Source: Pyxidicoccus caerfyrddinensis
GTDB lineage: Bacteria > Myxococcota > Myxococcia > Myxococcales > Myxococcaceae
Length of the DNA: 64,000 nucleotides
Reading direction: 5' to 3'
NCBI RefSeq assembly: GCF_010894405.1
Contig: NZ_JAAIYA010000023.1
Location: forward strand, 62,001 to 126,000
Within the stretch, counting starts at the first letter, position 1; each line of letters starts with the position of its first letter. The notes below the pieces were generated by a model, which saw only the letters and a program-made list of their open reading frames with translations, was not told the origin of the DNA and did no database searches. This document shows positions 26,582 to 34,666 of the stretch, piece by piece. A program made the translations under genes and the position numbers.

Positions 26582-26637
26582 GACGACACCTCGCGCTTGG
26601 GAAATGCGGGGACGCTACGTACCGGAAGCCCGCATCC

Positions 26638-26643
26638 TTTATA
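26638..26643 (-). promoter_or_regulatory. candidate -10 box for the FAD oxidoreductase gene
   Basis: The minus strand reads TATAAA 57 bases upstream of the start, directly after the terminator-like hairpin of the acyltransferase gene. No convincing -35 box lies 16-18 bases further up, so it may depend on an activator or another sigma factor. Confidence 0.3.
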
Positions 26644-26650
26644 CACGCGC

Positions 26651-26682
26651 ACAGACCGGGTCCTTGCGGACCACCGGTCTGT
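26651..26682 (-). terminator. stable hairpin after the acyltransferase gene
   Basis: ACAGACCGG (26651-26659) pairs perfectly with CCGGTCTGT (26674-26682), and the inner GTCC/GGAC pair extends the stem past a two-base bulge to a TTGC loop. It begins one base after the acyltransferase stop. There is no T-run on the minus strand. It most likely ends the 2OG-oxygenase/acyltransferase transcript. Confidence 0.5.
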
Positions 26683-26683
26683 C

Positions 26684-27742
26684 TCACACCCGACCGAAGA
26701 GTCGCCGCGGCTCCCAGAGTGGGCGTGTGACACCCACGACGAGCGGGTGGCTGAGCAGCAGCGCGAGGACCGCGCCCCCGGCCAGCGAGAGGAGGACGCC
26801 GGGCACTCCGTGCAACAAGGAGAAGCCACCGGCCTTCTCGATTCCACGCACCACGAAGCCGTGCAGCAGGAACGGCGGCAGGCTCCGTCCGCCCAGAAGG
26901 GTGAGGACACTGTCGCCCCGGGGACACACCCGGAAGAGCGCCCAGGTGAGCGCGAGCGCGCAGCCGAGGAGCGCGAGCCGTGTCGCCATGCCCGTGAGCG
27001 GGGCCACGCCGAGCGCCGCATAGCTGGCGCTGCCGTACAGCCACTGCGGGTTCGGAGCAGCGAGCGTCCCGGAAGCCATGGCCCAGACCGCGCCGCCCAG
27101 CGCGACGAACAGGGCCCCGGCAAGTACGCGGTGGCGCGGGCCTTCACCCAGCAGCCATTCCCTCCGCGCCAGGTAGCCGGCGACGAAGCAGGGGAGGAAG
27201 ACGAACGTCCGCGAGAGGCCGAAGAGATAGCCCACCCATGGCAGCAGGCCCGCTCCGACAGCGATGAGGACGGACACCAGGAGCGGCATTGGCAGGCGGC
27301 GAAGCAGCGGCAGCACGAGCCGCCAGCACGCGAGGCTCCACAGGAACCAGAGCAGCCAGTACGGCTGCACCAGCCACGTGCGGCTCGAGCCCCTGCCGAG
27401 CACCCACGCGTCGAACGCCACGTACAGCACCTGGAAGATGACGAGCGGCGCGAGCAGCGACCACGCGATGCCGGCCAGCGCCTTCCGGCTCCACTCCGCG
27501 CGCGACAGGTGCCCGGAGAGGAACGCGAAGGCGGGGATGTGGAACAGGTAGAAGGCCGTGTAGAGCGCCCGCGCCAGCGGCTCGCGGGCGATGAGCGGCT
27601 CCAGCGAGTGCCCCATCACCACGAGCGCGATGAGCACGCCGCGCACGTTCTCCAGCAGGGACACTCTTCCAGGGGTCGTCACACCGGGGTCATACCGGTG
27701 CGGGCGGGGCTTGGACAAACTTCCCAAGCGACGACTGCCCAT
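26684..27742 (-). CDS. acyltransferase 3 family membrane protein
   Basis: A 352-residue integral membrane protein with about ten helices. The first helix, ENVRGVLIALVVMGHSLEPL, carries the R...H pattern of acyltransferase family 3 (O-acetyl transferases such as OafA and polyketide/sugar acylases), followed by FYLFHIPAFAFLSGH. These enzymes move acyl groups onto sugars or lipids at the membrane. The ATG at 27742 sits two bases after the stop of the 2OG-Fe oxygenase gene and was chosen for that coupling; a GTG at 27682 would give a protein that starts directly before the first helix. Neither has a clear Shine-Dalgarno. Confidence 0.85.
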   Translation of the reverse strand: MGSRRLGSLSKPRPHRYDPGVTTPGRVSLLENVRGVLIALVVMGHSLEPLIAREPLARALYTAFYLFHIPAFAFLSGHLSRAEWSRKALAGIAWSLLAPLVIFQVLYVAFDAWVLGRGSSRTWLVQPYWLLWFLWSLACWRLVLPLLRRLPMPLLVSVLIAVGAGLLPWVGYLFGLSRTFVFLPCFVAGYLARREWLLGEGPRHRVLAGALFVALGGAVWAMASGTLAAPNPQWLYGSASYAALGVAPLTGMATRLALLGCALALTWALFRVCPRGDSVLTLLGGRSLPPFLLHGFVVRGIEKAGGFSLLHGVPGVLLSLAGGAVLALLLSHPLVVGVTRPLWEPRRLFGRV

Positions 27743-27744
27743 GC

Positions 27745-28473
27745 TCAGGGGCCCTGGAAGCCCTTCGCGCGGAAGGTGAGCACGAGCGTGTCCCGGTGTC
27801 CGGTGCCGCCCAGCGGCTGGATGGGCGTGCTCTCGTGAATCACGCGCTCGTCGTCGAGCAGCAGCGCGGACCAGGGCTCGGTGAGCGTGAAGCGGATGCC
27901 GCTCGGTCCGGCCGCCTCGAACACACGTGTCTCGCCGCCCTTGATGCCTTCGCGGCCCGTGAGCAGCACGGCGACGAAGTCCACGCCGTCGCGGTGCGCG
28001 CCCTCGGGCGTCGGCCGGCCGATGCCGTCCGTCGTGTCGATGCGGAACTGGTGCGCTTCCACGTACCAGGGCCGAGCCCCTTTCAGCCCGGAGCAGCACG
28101 CACCCAGCTCGCTCAGCAGTCGCGACCACGCGGGCTGCGAGATGACGCCCGGGGAAATCGGCTCGAACCAGCGCTCCAGCCCGCCGTGCAGCGCGTTGTA
28201 TTCGACGGGCTGCCAGTGCGCGCGGTGCGGCACCTGGGAGACGGAGGCGCCGTCGACGACGAAGCACGAGTGCCGGCGCGAGCGGTAGCGACCACCGTCT
28301 CGCAGGTACCCGTCGAGCGGCAGGTCGTTCCACGTCGGCAGCAACGCATCGAGCTCGGGAGCCGGCGTGTGCACCAACTCGCATAGGCCCGCGCGACTGA
28401 GGACGGCGTAGCCGCGCTCGCGCAGGACGGAGAGGACATCCGAAGGAGAGGTGACGGGCGGCGAGAAGCTCAT
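27745..28473 (-). CDS. 2OG-Fe(II) dioxygenase family protein (2OG-Fe_Oxy_2)
   Basis: A 242-residue soluble protein. The iron facial triad is visible as EGAHRDGVDFV (His and Asp) and a later ERVIHESTPI (His), with an Arg in the following RDTLVLTFR that would bind 2-oxoglutarate. The layout matches the PF10014 group that includes bacterial L-isoleucine and other amino acid hydroxylases, so a free amino acid is a reasonable guess at substrate. It is followed at once by the acyltransferase gene. The start at ATG 28473 has weak ribosome signals; the frame is open further up without family-like sequence. Confidence 0.85.
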   Translation of the reverse strand: MSFSPPVTSPSDVLSVLRERGYAVLSRAGLCELVHTPAPELDALLPTWNDLPLDGYLRDGGRYRSRRHSCFVVDGASVSQVPHRAHWQPVEYNALHGGLERWFEPISPGVISQPAWSRLLSELGACCSGLKGARPWYVEAHQFRIDTTDGIGRPTPEGAHRDGVDFVAVLLTGREGIKGGETRVFEAAGPSGIRFTLTEPWSALLLDDERVIHESTPIQPLGGTGHRDTLVLTFRAKGFQGP

Positions 28474-28632
28474 GGGCGTGACGGGGAGGCAGTGCTGGCG
28501 CGGACCATGACGGCAGGGCGTGCACGTTGCAAGCGCGTGGGCACCCGTGCGCACCGCGGGCTGCGATGATGGCGCCACGCGAATTCTCCGCGTCACTCGC
28601 GTGTGGGAACGGCCACGGCGCATTGCAGCAGA

Positions 28633-28655
28633 GATTCCTGTGACTTCTGGGAATC
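28633..28655. promoter_or_regulatory. small inverted repeat in the divergent gap before the M28 gene
   Basis: GATTCC (28633-28638) and GGAATC (28650-28655) form a perfect 6-bp dyad with 11 bases between arms. It lies about 93 bases upstream of the M28 peptidase start and 160 bases upstream of the divergent 2OG-oxygenase start. The rest of this 274-bp gap shows no gene. It may be a regulator site; a dyad this short can occur by chance. Confidence 0.2.
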
Positions 28656-28747
28656 CATGGAGGTGTTACCGTCCCGCCGCTGTCCGGGTCTGTCGCCCGC
28701 GCACGTGCGTGCCGGCGCGGACGGGCCCGTTTCCCGAGGAGAAGACT

Positions 28748-30235
28748 GTGAGCCGACCTGTTGAAGCGCGCCCGGCCCCGGGCGCCGTGCGGTCCATCCG
28801 GCATGCCTCCCGTGCACTGGGTGCTTCGTGTGTGTTGCTCGTCCCATTCCTCGCCTGGTGCGCCGGCCCCGACGCCTCGAAGGGCACGCGGCTCGCGAGC
28901 GCCGCACCGGTGGAGTCGGCGCAGGGCCGCGACGACGAACAGGCAGCAAGGCCGGTGCCGCGCGACGTGCGGGAGATGCTGCGCGAGATGAATGCGCAGA
29001 ACGTGGAGAACACCATCCGCACGCTCGTCTCGTTCGGCACCCGCAACACGCTCTCCGTGCAGGACGACCCGGCGCGCGGCATCGGTGCGGCGCGCGACTG
29101 GCTCCGCTCGCGCTTCGAGGCCATCGCCGCCAACTCGGGTGGGCGCATGACGGTGGAGCTCCAGAGCTACGTGCAGGAGCCCGCCTCGCGCATCCCCGTC
29201 CCCACCGTCATCACCAACGTCGTCGCCACGTTGAAGGGCAAGCAGGCCGCGTCCGAGGGCCGCGTCTACGTCGTCAGCGGCCACTACGACTCGATGTGCG
29301 GTGACCCCATCAACCCCACCTGCGACGCGCCGGGCGCCAATGACGACGCCTCCGGAGTGGCCGCCGTGCTCGAAATGGCGCGCGTCATGGCCACGCGCGA
29401 GTTCGACGCCACCATCGTCTTCATGGCCGTCGCGGGCGAGGAGCAGGGGCTCTACGGCTCCACGTACTTCGCCACGCAGGCGAAGGCGGCGGGGCGCAAC
29501 ATCGCCGGCATGTTCACCAACGACATCGTCGGCAGCTCGCGCGCGGATGACGGCTCGCCGGACCCGTTCACCGTGCGCGTCTTCGCGGAAGGCGTGCCCA
29601 CGGCCGAGACGGCCACGGAAGCCAACACCCGCCGCTCGGTGGGTGGAGAGAACGACTCGCCCTCGCGCCAGCTCGCGCGCCTGGTGAAGGACGTCGGAGA
29701 GAACAGCGCCACCGGCATGCGGGTGAACATCATCTACCGCAGGGACCGCTACCGCCGGGGCGGGGACCACATCCCCTTCCTGCAGCAGGGCTACGCGGCG
29801 CTGCGCTTCACCGAGCCGCACGAGAACTACGCCCACCAGCACCAGGACGTGCGCAGTGAGAACGGCACCGTCTTCGGCGACCTGCCCGAGTTCGTCGACT
29901 TCGCGTACATCACCCGCGTGGCCCGGGTGAACGCCGCCGCGCTCGCGGCCCTCGCCCGTGCGCCGGCCGTCCCCGCCAACGCGCGCATCATCACCGCGAA
30001 GCTCACCAACGACACCGAGCTGGCCTGGGACGCGAACCCCGAGCCGGACGTCGCGGGCTACGAAATCGTCTACCGCGAAACCACGGAGGCGCTGTGGACG
30101 CACGTGCTCCCGGTGGGCAACGTGACGACCTTCACCGTGCCGGGCCTGTCCAAGGACAACTTCTTCTTCGGCGTGCGCGCCGTGGACAAGGACGGCCACC
30201 GCAGCCCGGTCGCCTTCCCGAAGCCCGCGCCCTGA
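28748..30235 (+). CDS. secreted M28 family zinc peptidase with fibronectin-like C-terminus
   Basis: A 495-residue exported protein. Zinc ligands and catalytic residues of the M28 family follow in order: SGHYDS, GANDDASG, VAGEEQGLYGS, NDIVGS and EPHENYAHQHQD. Members are aminopeptidases or glutaminyl cyclase relatives with two zinc ions. The last 90 residues (AKLTNDTELAWDANPEPDVAGYEIVYRE onward) look like a fibronectin type III domain, a common attachment in secreted hydrolases. The N-terminal hydrophobic stretch SCVLLVPFLAWCAG may be a lipoprotein signal. The GTG start at 28748 has GAGGAG six bases upstream. It converges on the amidohydrolase gene with six bases between. Confidence 0.9.
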   Translation: MSRPVEARPAPGAVRSIRHASRALGASCVLLVPFLAWCAGPDASKGTRLASAAPVESAQGRDDEQAARPVPRDVREMLREMNAQNVENTIRTLVSFGTRNTLSVQDDPARGIGAARDWLRSRFEAIAANSGGRMTVELQSYVQEPASRIPVPTVITNVVATLKGKQAASEGRVYVVSGHYDSMCGDPINPTCDAPGANDDASGVAAVLEMARVMATREFDATIVFMAVAGEEQGLYGSTYFATQAKAAGRNIAGMFTNDIVGSSRADDGSPDPFTVRVFAEGVPTAETATEANTRRSVGGENDSPSRQLARLVKDVGENSATGMRVNIIYRRDRYRRGGDHIPFLQQGYAALRFTEPHENYAHQHQDVRSENGTVFGDLPEFVDFAYITRVARVNAAALAALARAPAVPANARIITAKLTNDTELAWDANPEPDVAGYEIVYRETTEALWTHVLPVGNVTTFTVPGLSKDNFFFGVRAVDKDGHRSPVAFPKPAP

Positions 30236-30241
30236 CGGACG

Positions 30242-31561
30242 CTACCGGCTCGTGGCCGCGGTGGTGGGCGCAGCGTCGTGCCGCACCACCCGGCCCTCCT
30301 TCATGACGAAGAAGACGCGCTCGGTGGCGCGCACGTCGCGCAGCACGTCGCCGGGCACGGCGATGACGTCCGCCACCTTGCCGGGCTCCAGGCTGCCCAG
30401 CTCCTGCGAGAGCCCGAGCAGCTCCGCATTCACGGTGGTGGCGGCGCGCAGCGCATCGGTGGGGCTCATGCCGTACTCCACCAGGATGCCGAGCTGCTCC
30501 GCGTTGCGGCCGTGCGGGATGACGCCCGCGTCGGTGCCGAAGCCGATGCGGACCTTCCGCGCCAGTGCGAGGCGCATCGACTCACGACGGGCCTTCGCGG
30601 CGATTTGAATCTTCTCCCAGACGCGCGGGTGGAACTTCGCGCCGCGCGCCTTCTGCTCGTCGTAGATGCGCTGGTTGAGCGGCGTGGGGATGAGCACGGT
30701 GTTGCGCTCGACCATCATCCGGAACGCCTCGTCGTCCAGGAAGGTGCCGTGCTCGATGGAGTCGGCCCCCGCTTTGATTGCGCGCTTCGCCCCGGTGGCG
30801 CCGTGGGCATGCACGGCCACCTTCTTGCGGAGGCTGTGGGCCTCGTCCACCGCCGCGTCCATCTCCGCCTGCGTGAGCTGGGGCACGTCCACGTCATCGC
30901 CCTCGGAGAGCACGCCGCCGGTGACGCACACCTTGATGACATCCGCCCCGTACTTCAGCGCCTTGCGCACCTGGCCGCGCAGGGCATCGGGCCCGTCCGC
31001 GACACCCCCGGCCGACTCCTCGGCGAGCGCACCCTCGCGGAAGCCGTGGGTGTCGCAGTGGCCACCGGTGGCACCCAGCGCGGCGCCGGAGGCGATGATG
31101 CGCGGCCCTTCCAGCATCCCGCTCCGTGCCGCGTTGCGCAGGCCGATGTCGATGACGTGCGCGGAGCCCAGGTTGCGCACCGTGGTGAAGCCCGCACGCA
31201 GCGTGCGGCGCGCATGCTCGCCTGCCTCCAGCGCCAGCTCCGCCACCGGCTTCTGGAGCGAGTCCAACTGGTCCTGCCGGTAGTCATCGCTTCGCTCGGA
31301 GTCCAGGTGGACGTGCGCGTCGATGAGGCCGGGCAGCAGCGTGGCGTCTCCCAGGTCCACCACCTCCGCGTCCTTGGGAAGGGCGGCCCCGGAGCCCACG
31401 GCCTCGATGCGCCCGTCGCGCACCAGCACCACTCCGGGTGACACCACCTTGCCCGAGCGGGCGTCGAAGAGCCGCTGCGCGCGGAGCACGGTGGGACGTG
31501 CGGCGAGCGCGGCGGAGGGGAGGAGCAGCAGGAGCGCGAGGAGGCTGGCGGGTCGGGTCAT
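30242..31561 (-). CDS. exported metal-dependent amidohydrolase
   Basis: A 439-residue protein with a signal peptide (about residues 1-20, ending ALA). It belongs to the amidohydrolase superfamily close to imidazolonepropionase and Xaa-Pro dipeptidase-like members: DAHVHLDSE gives the HxH metal pair, followed by a VCVTGGV strand, VHAHG, SIEHGTF and GTDAGVIPHG with the catalytic Asp. Exported relatives cleave dipeptides or cyclic amides. The ATG at 31561 was chosen; a TTG nine bases upstream is too close to GGGAG. It is divergent from the S9 oligopeptidase gene, so both peptidase-like genes may share control. Confidence 0.9.
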   Translation of the reverse strand: MTRPASLLALLLLLPSAALAARPTVLRAQRLFDARSGKVVSPGVVLVRDGRIEAVGSGAALPKDAEVVDLGDATLLPGLIDAHVHLDSERSDDYRQDQLDSLQKPVAELALEAGEHARRTLRAGFTTVRNLGSAHVIDIGLRNAARSGMLEGPRIIASGAALGATGGHCDTHGFREGALAEESAGGVADGPDALRGQVRKALKYGADVIKVCVTGGVLSEGDDVDVPQLTQAEMDAAVDEAHSLRKKVAVHAHGATGAKRAIKAGADSIEHGTFLDDEAFRMMVERNTVLIPTPLNQRIYDEQKARGAKFHPRVWEKIQIAAKARRESMRLALARKVRIGFGTDAGVIPHGRNAEQLGILVEYGMSPTDALRAATTVNAELLGLSQELGSLEPGKVADVIAVPGDVLRDVRATERVFFVMKEGRVVRHDAAPTTAATSR

Positions 31562-31663
31562 CGCGGACAAGACTCCCGGTGTGCTGGCGGGGCGTCAAGC
31601 CGTGGGAATGGCGGGCGTCGCGAGGTGTTGCCGGCCCGCCTTCGACTCCAGGGAGATGAGGAC

Positions 31664-33742
31664 ATGCACAGGGTGTTCATCGCGTCGCTGCTGACCGGGC
31701 TGCTGACGGCCCCCGTGGCCCTGGCCGAGGAGGACCCCTTCCTCTGGCTGGAGGAGGTGCAGGGGACGCGGGCGCTGGAGTGGGTGCGCGCGCAGAACGC
31801 GAAGACGCTGGCGGTGCTGGAGAAGGACCCGCGCTTCGAGACCTTCCACGCGGAGGCGCTCACCTTCCTCACCGCCACCGACCGCATCCCCACCCCCGAC
31901 TTCCGGGCGGGCGGCGTGGACAACTTCTGGCAGGACGCGTCGAACCCGCACGGCGTGTGGCGGCACACCTCGCTCGACAGCTACGCGAGCCCCACCCCCG
32001 AGTGGCGGACGGTGCTGGACCTGGACGCGCTGTCGAAGACCGAGGGCACGAACTGGATATGGAAGGGCAGTGACTGCCTGCCGCCCGCGGACCAGCGGTG
32101 CCTGCTGCGGCTCTCCGACGGCGGCAAGGACGCGGTGTCGGTGCGCGAGTTCGACGCCGCCGCCGGGAAGTTCGTGGACGGCGGCTTCCGGCTCCCGGAG
32201 GGCAAGCAGTCCTCGGAGTGGCTGGACGCGGACACGCTGCTGGTCGGCCGGGACTGGGGCGGCGACACGCTCACCGAGTCCGGCTACCCCTTCGTGCTCA
32301 AGCGCTGGAAGCGCGGCACGCCGCTGGCGGAGGCACAGGAGGTCTTCCGGGGCGAGCGCAAGGACGTGCAGGCCTCGCCCCAGCTGCTGCGGGACTCCGA
32401 GGGCCAGCTGCGGGGCGTGCTCGTCAATCGCGCCGTGACGTTCTTCGAGTCCGAGTTCTATCTGCTCGGCGACGCGGCCCCCATGCGCGTGCCCCTGCCG
32501 GGCAAGGCGTCGTTCCAGGCCTACGTGGTGGGCCAGGTCCTCTTCACGCTCGAGGAGGACTGGGGCCGCTTCAAGCAGGGCGCGCTTCTGTCCTACGCCC
32601 TCGCGGACCTGCGGAAGGACGCCGCGTCGGCGCGTCCCCGGCTCGTGTTCCAGCCCGGCCCGCGTCAGGCCATCGACGGTGTGGCCGCGATGCAGACCCG
32701 GCTGCTGGTCAACGTGTACGAGGACGTGAAGGGCTTCATCGACGTCTATGAACCCATCAAGGACCGCTGGTCCCACCAGCGGCTGGCGCTGCCGAAGAAC
32801 GCGTCCGTCGGCATCACCGCGACCTCGTCGGCGCATGACCGCTTCTTCGTGAAGTCCCAGGGCTTCCTCGAGCCGACCGGCCTGTGGCTGGGAGACGCCA
32901 CGAAGGCGACGGTGCAGAAGGTGAAGTCATTGCCGGCGCGCTTCAACGCGTCCACGCACCGGGTGGACCAGTACCAGGCGGTGTCGAAGGACGGCACGCG
33001 GGTGCCGTACTTCGTGGTGCGCTCGAAGACGCGCAAGCTGGACGGGACGGCGCCCACGCTGGTGCACGGCTACGGCGGCTTCCAGGTGTCGAAGACGCCC
33101 GTGTATCAGCCGGAGGTGGGCAAGCTCTGGCTGGAGCGCGGCGGCGCGTACGTCGTCGCCAACATCCGGGGCGGCGGCGAGTTCGGTCCCCGCTGGCACC
33201 AGTCCGCGCTGCGTGAGCACCGCCAGCGCGCGTTCGACGACTTCGCGGCGGTGTTGGAGGACCTCGTCCGCAGGAAGGTCAGCTCACCGCGCCGCATGGG
33301 CATCTACGGGCGCTCCAATGGTGGCGTCCTCACCAGCGTGGCGTTGACCCAGCACCCCGAGTTGTTCAACGCGGCCGTCATCGAGAGCCCGCTCATCGAC
33401 ATGCTGCGCTACCACAAGCTGCCGGCCGGCGCGTCGTGGGTGGGCGAGTACGGCAACCCCGAGGTGCCCGAAGACGCGGCGTTCATCGCGAAGTACTCCG
33501 CCTACCAGAACCTGAAGCCAGACGTGCGCTACCCCAAGCCGTACATCACCACCAACACCAAGGACGACCGCGTCCACCCGGGCCATGCGCGCAAGTTCGC
33601 GGCGAGGCTGGAGGCCATGGGACTGCCGTACCTCTACTTCGAGAACACCGACGGCGGCCATTCCAACGACGCGGACCCGCTGCTCAACGCGCGCCGCTGG
33701 GCGCTGCACCACGTGTACCTCGCGCAGCAGTTGATGGACTGA
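31664..33742 (+). CDS. exported prolyl oligopeptidase family (S9) serine peptidase
   Basis: A 692-residue protein with a signal peptide (about residues 1-20, ending ALA). A seven-bladed propeller region (about 60-430) precedes the alpha/beta hydrolase domain. The nucleophile is Ser551 in YGRSNGG, the acidic residue is in TKDDRVHPG (634-635), and the His is 666 in DGGHSND. The propeller limits access to short peptides; the enzymes cut after Pro or related residues. Export is expected for a scavenger or predation enzyme. The start has GAGG five bases upstream. Confidence 0.93.
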   Translation: MHRVFIASLLTGLLTAPVALAEEDPFLWLEEVQGTRALEWVRAQNAKTLAVLEKDPRFETFHAEALTFLTATDRIPTPDFRAGGVDNFWQDASNPHGVWRHTSLDSYASPTPEWRTVLDLDALSKTEGTNWIWKGSDCLPPADQRCLLRLSDGGKDAVSVREFDAAAGKFVDGGFRLPEGKQSSEWLDADTLLVGRDWGGDTLTESGYPFVLKRWKRGTPLAEAQEVFRGERKDVQASPQLLRDSEGQLRGVLVNRAVTFFESEFYLLGDAAPMRVPLPGKASFQAYVVGQVLFTLEEDWGRFKQGALLSYALADLRKDAASARPRLVFQPGPRQAIDGVAAMQTRLLVNVYEDVKGFIDVYEPIKDRWSHQRLALPKNASVGITATSSAHDRFFVKSQGFLEPTGLWLGDATKATVQKVKSLPARFNASTHRVDQYQAVSKDGTRVPYFVVRSKTRKLDGTAPTLVHGYGGFQVSKTPVYQPEVGKLWLERGGAYVVANIRGGGEFGPRWHQSALREHRQRAFDDFAAVLEDLVRRKVSSPRRMGIYGRSNGGVLTSVALTQHPELFNAAVIESPLIDMLRYHKLPAGASWVGEYGNPEVPEDAAFIAKYSAYQNLKPDVRYPKPYITTNTKDDRVHPGHARKFAARLEAMGLPYLYFENTDGGHSNDADPLLNARRWALHHVYLAQQLMD

Positions 33743-33745
33743 GCG

Positions 33746-34372
33746 TCACGTCCTCCGCAGCAGCCGCGCCAGCACGAGGCCGTGGGTGATGAACACCAGC
33801 GGCACCACGAACAGCGGCAGCAGGGAGAAGGGGAAGCGCGTCAGCGTGGCGGGCACGAGCAGGTTGCCCTCGGAGAAGATCATCCGCTGGGCGTTGCCCA
33901 CGACCCAGAGGATGTCGACCAGGCCCGCCACGCTCCAGGCCAGCACCACGCCGCGCTTCAGCGGTGTGTCCGCGGGCAGCGCGAGAGCCGCCACCACCGG
34001 CGCCGCGAGCCCGACGGCGATGTCTCCCCAGCCCGCCTGAAGAGCAAAGGCGCCTGGGAGCTCGCCCCGCTCGTACTGCACCAGGAAGCCGATTCCCGCC
34101 ACCACGCGCACCACGTGGTAGTGCACCGCCAGCCGCGGGTCCACGGTGAGCACCGCGGCGCGGAAGTCACGCGAGGCGGCGCAGGCAATACAGAAGGCCA
34201 GCACGCTGCCGCCGATGAGCATCGGGATGATGAAGGGCGGCACGAACCGCATCACGCCGGACGCGGAGATGAGCAGGGCCACGCAGGCCCAGACGAGCAG
34301 ACCGGTGCGAAGCCCCCGGTGCATGGGCAGGCGCGGCTGGGAAGACGGTGCCGCGGGCACAGGGTCATTCAT
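33746..34372 (-). CDS. multi-pass membrane protein, unknown function
   Basis: A 208-residue protein with about six hydrophobic helices between residues 24 and 200, and a short Pro/Ser-rich N-terminus. No catalytic or transport motif is recognised. The start ATG at 34372 has a GGAGGG ribosome site. It converges on the S9 peptidase gene with a three-base gap and is divergent from the metalloprotease lipoprotein gene across a 294-bp gap. Confidence 0.75.
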   Translation of the reverse strand: MNDPVPAAPSSQPRLPMHRGLRTGLLVWACVALLISASGVMRFVPPFIIPMLIGGSVLAFCIACAASRDFRAAVLTVDPRLAVHYHVVRVVAGIGFLVQYERGELPGAFALQAGWGDIAVGLAAPVVAALALPADTPLKRGVVLAWSVAGLVDILWVVGNAQRMIFSEGNLLVPATLTRFPFSLLPLFVVPLVFITHGLVLARLLRRT

Positions 34373-34666
34373 GAGGGCCCTCCACGTGTCACACCTCGGC
34401 GTGTGGGCCGGATGCTCGCACTTCGTGCCCGGTGATGGCTCTTCACCCCATCCGGCGCCGCCGCCGCGCGTCTCCCGCGTGACGCTCTCCGACAGGCCCT
34501 CGCGGTGCAACGCACCCGCGCGGAGGGCATATCGCCCACCGTCGAAGTCCTTGCGCCACGCGTGGCATCCGGGGCGCACGGAATAGTGCCGGGAACCTCG
34601 TCGCACGACTTCGTTCCTCCAACGACGGGCCCCGCGTCGTGCGCGGTCCGCACCTTGGAGTCACTC
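34373..34666. other. intergenic gap without a recognised gene
   Basis: This 294-bp region separates the divergent membrane protein and metalloprotease genes, so it must hold both promoters. Frames crossing it are extensions of flanking genes without family-like sequence. I see no clear -35/-10 pair and no strong dyad. Confidence 0.4.
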
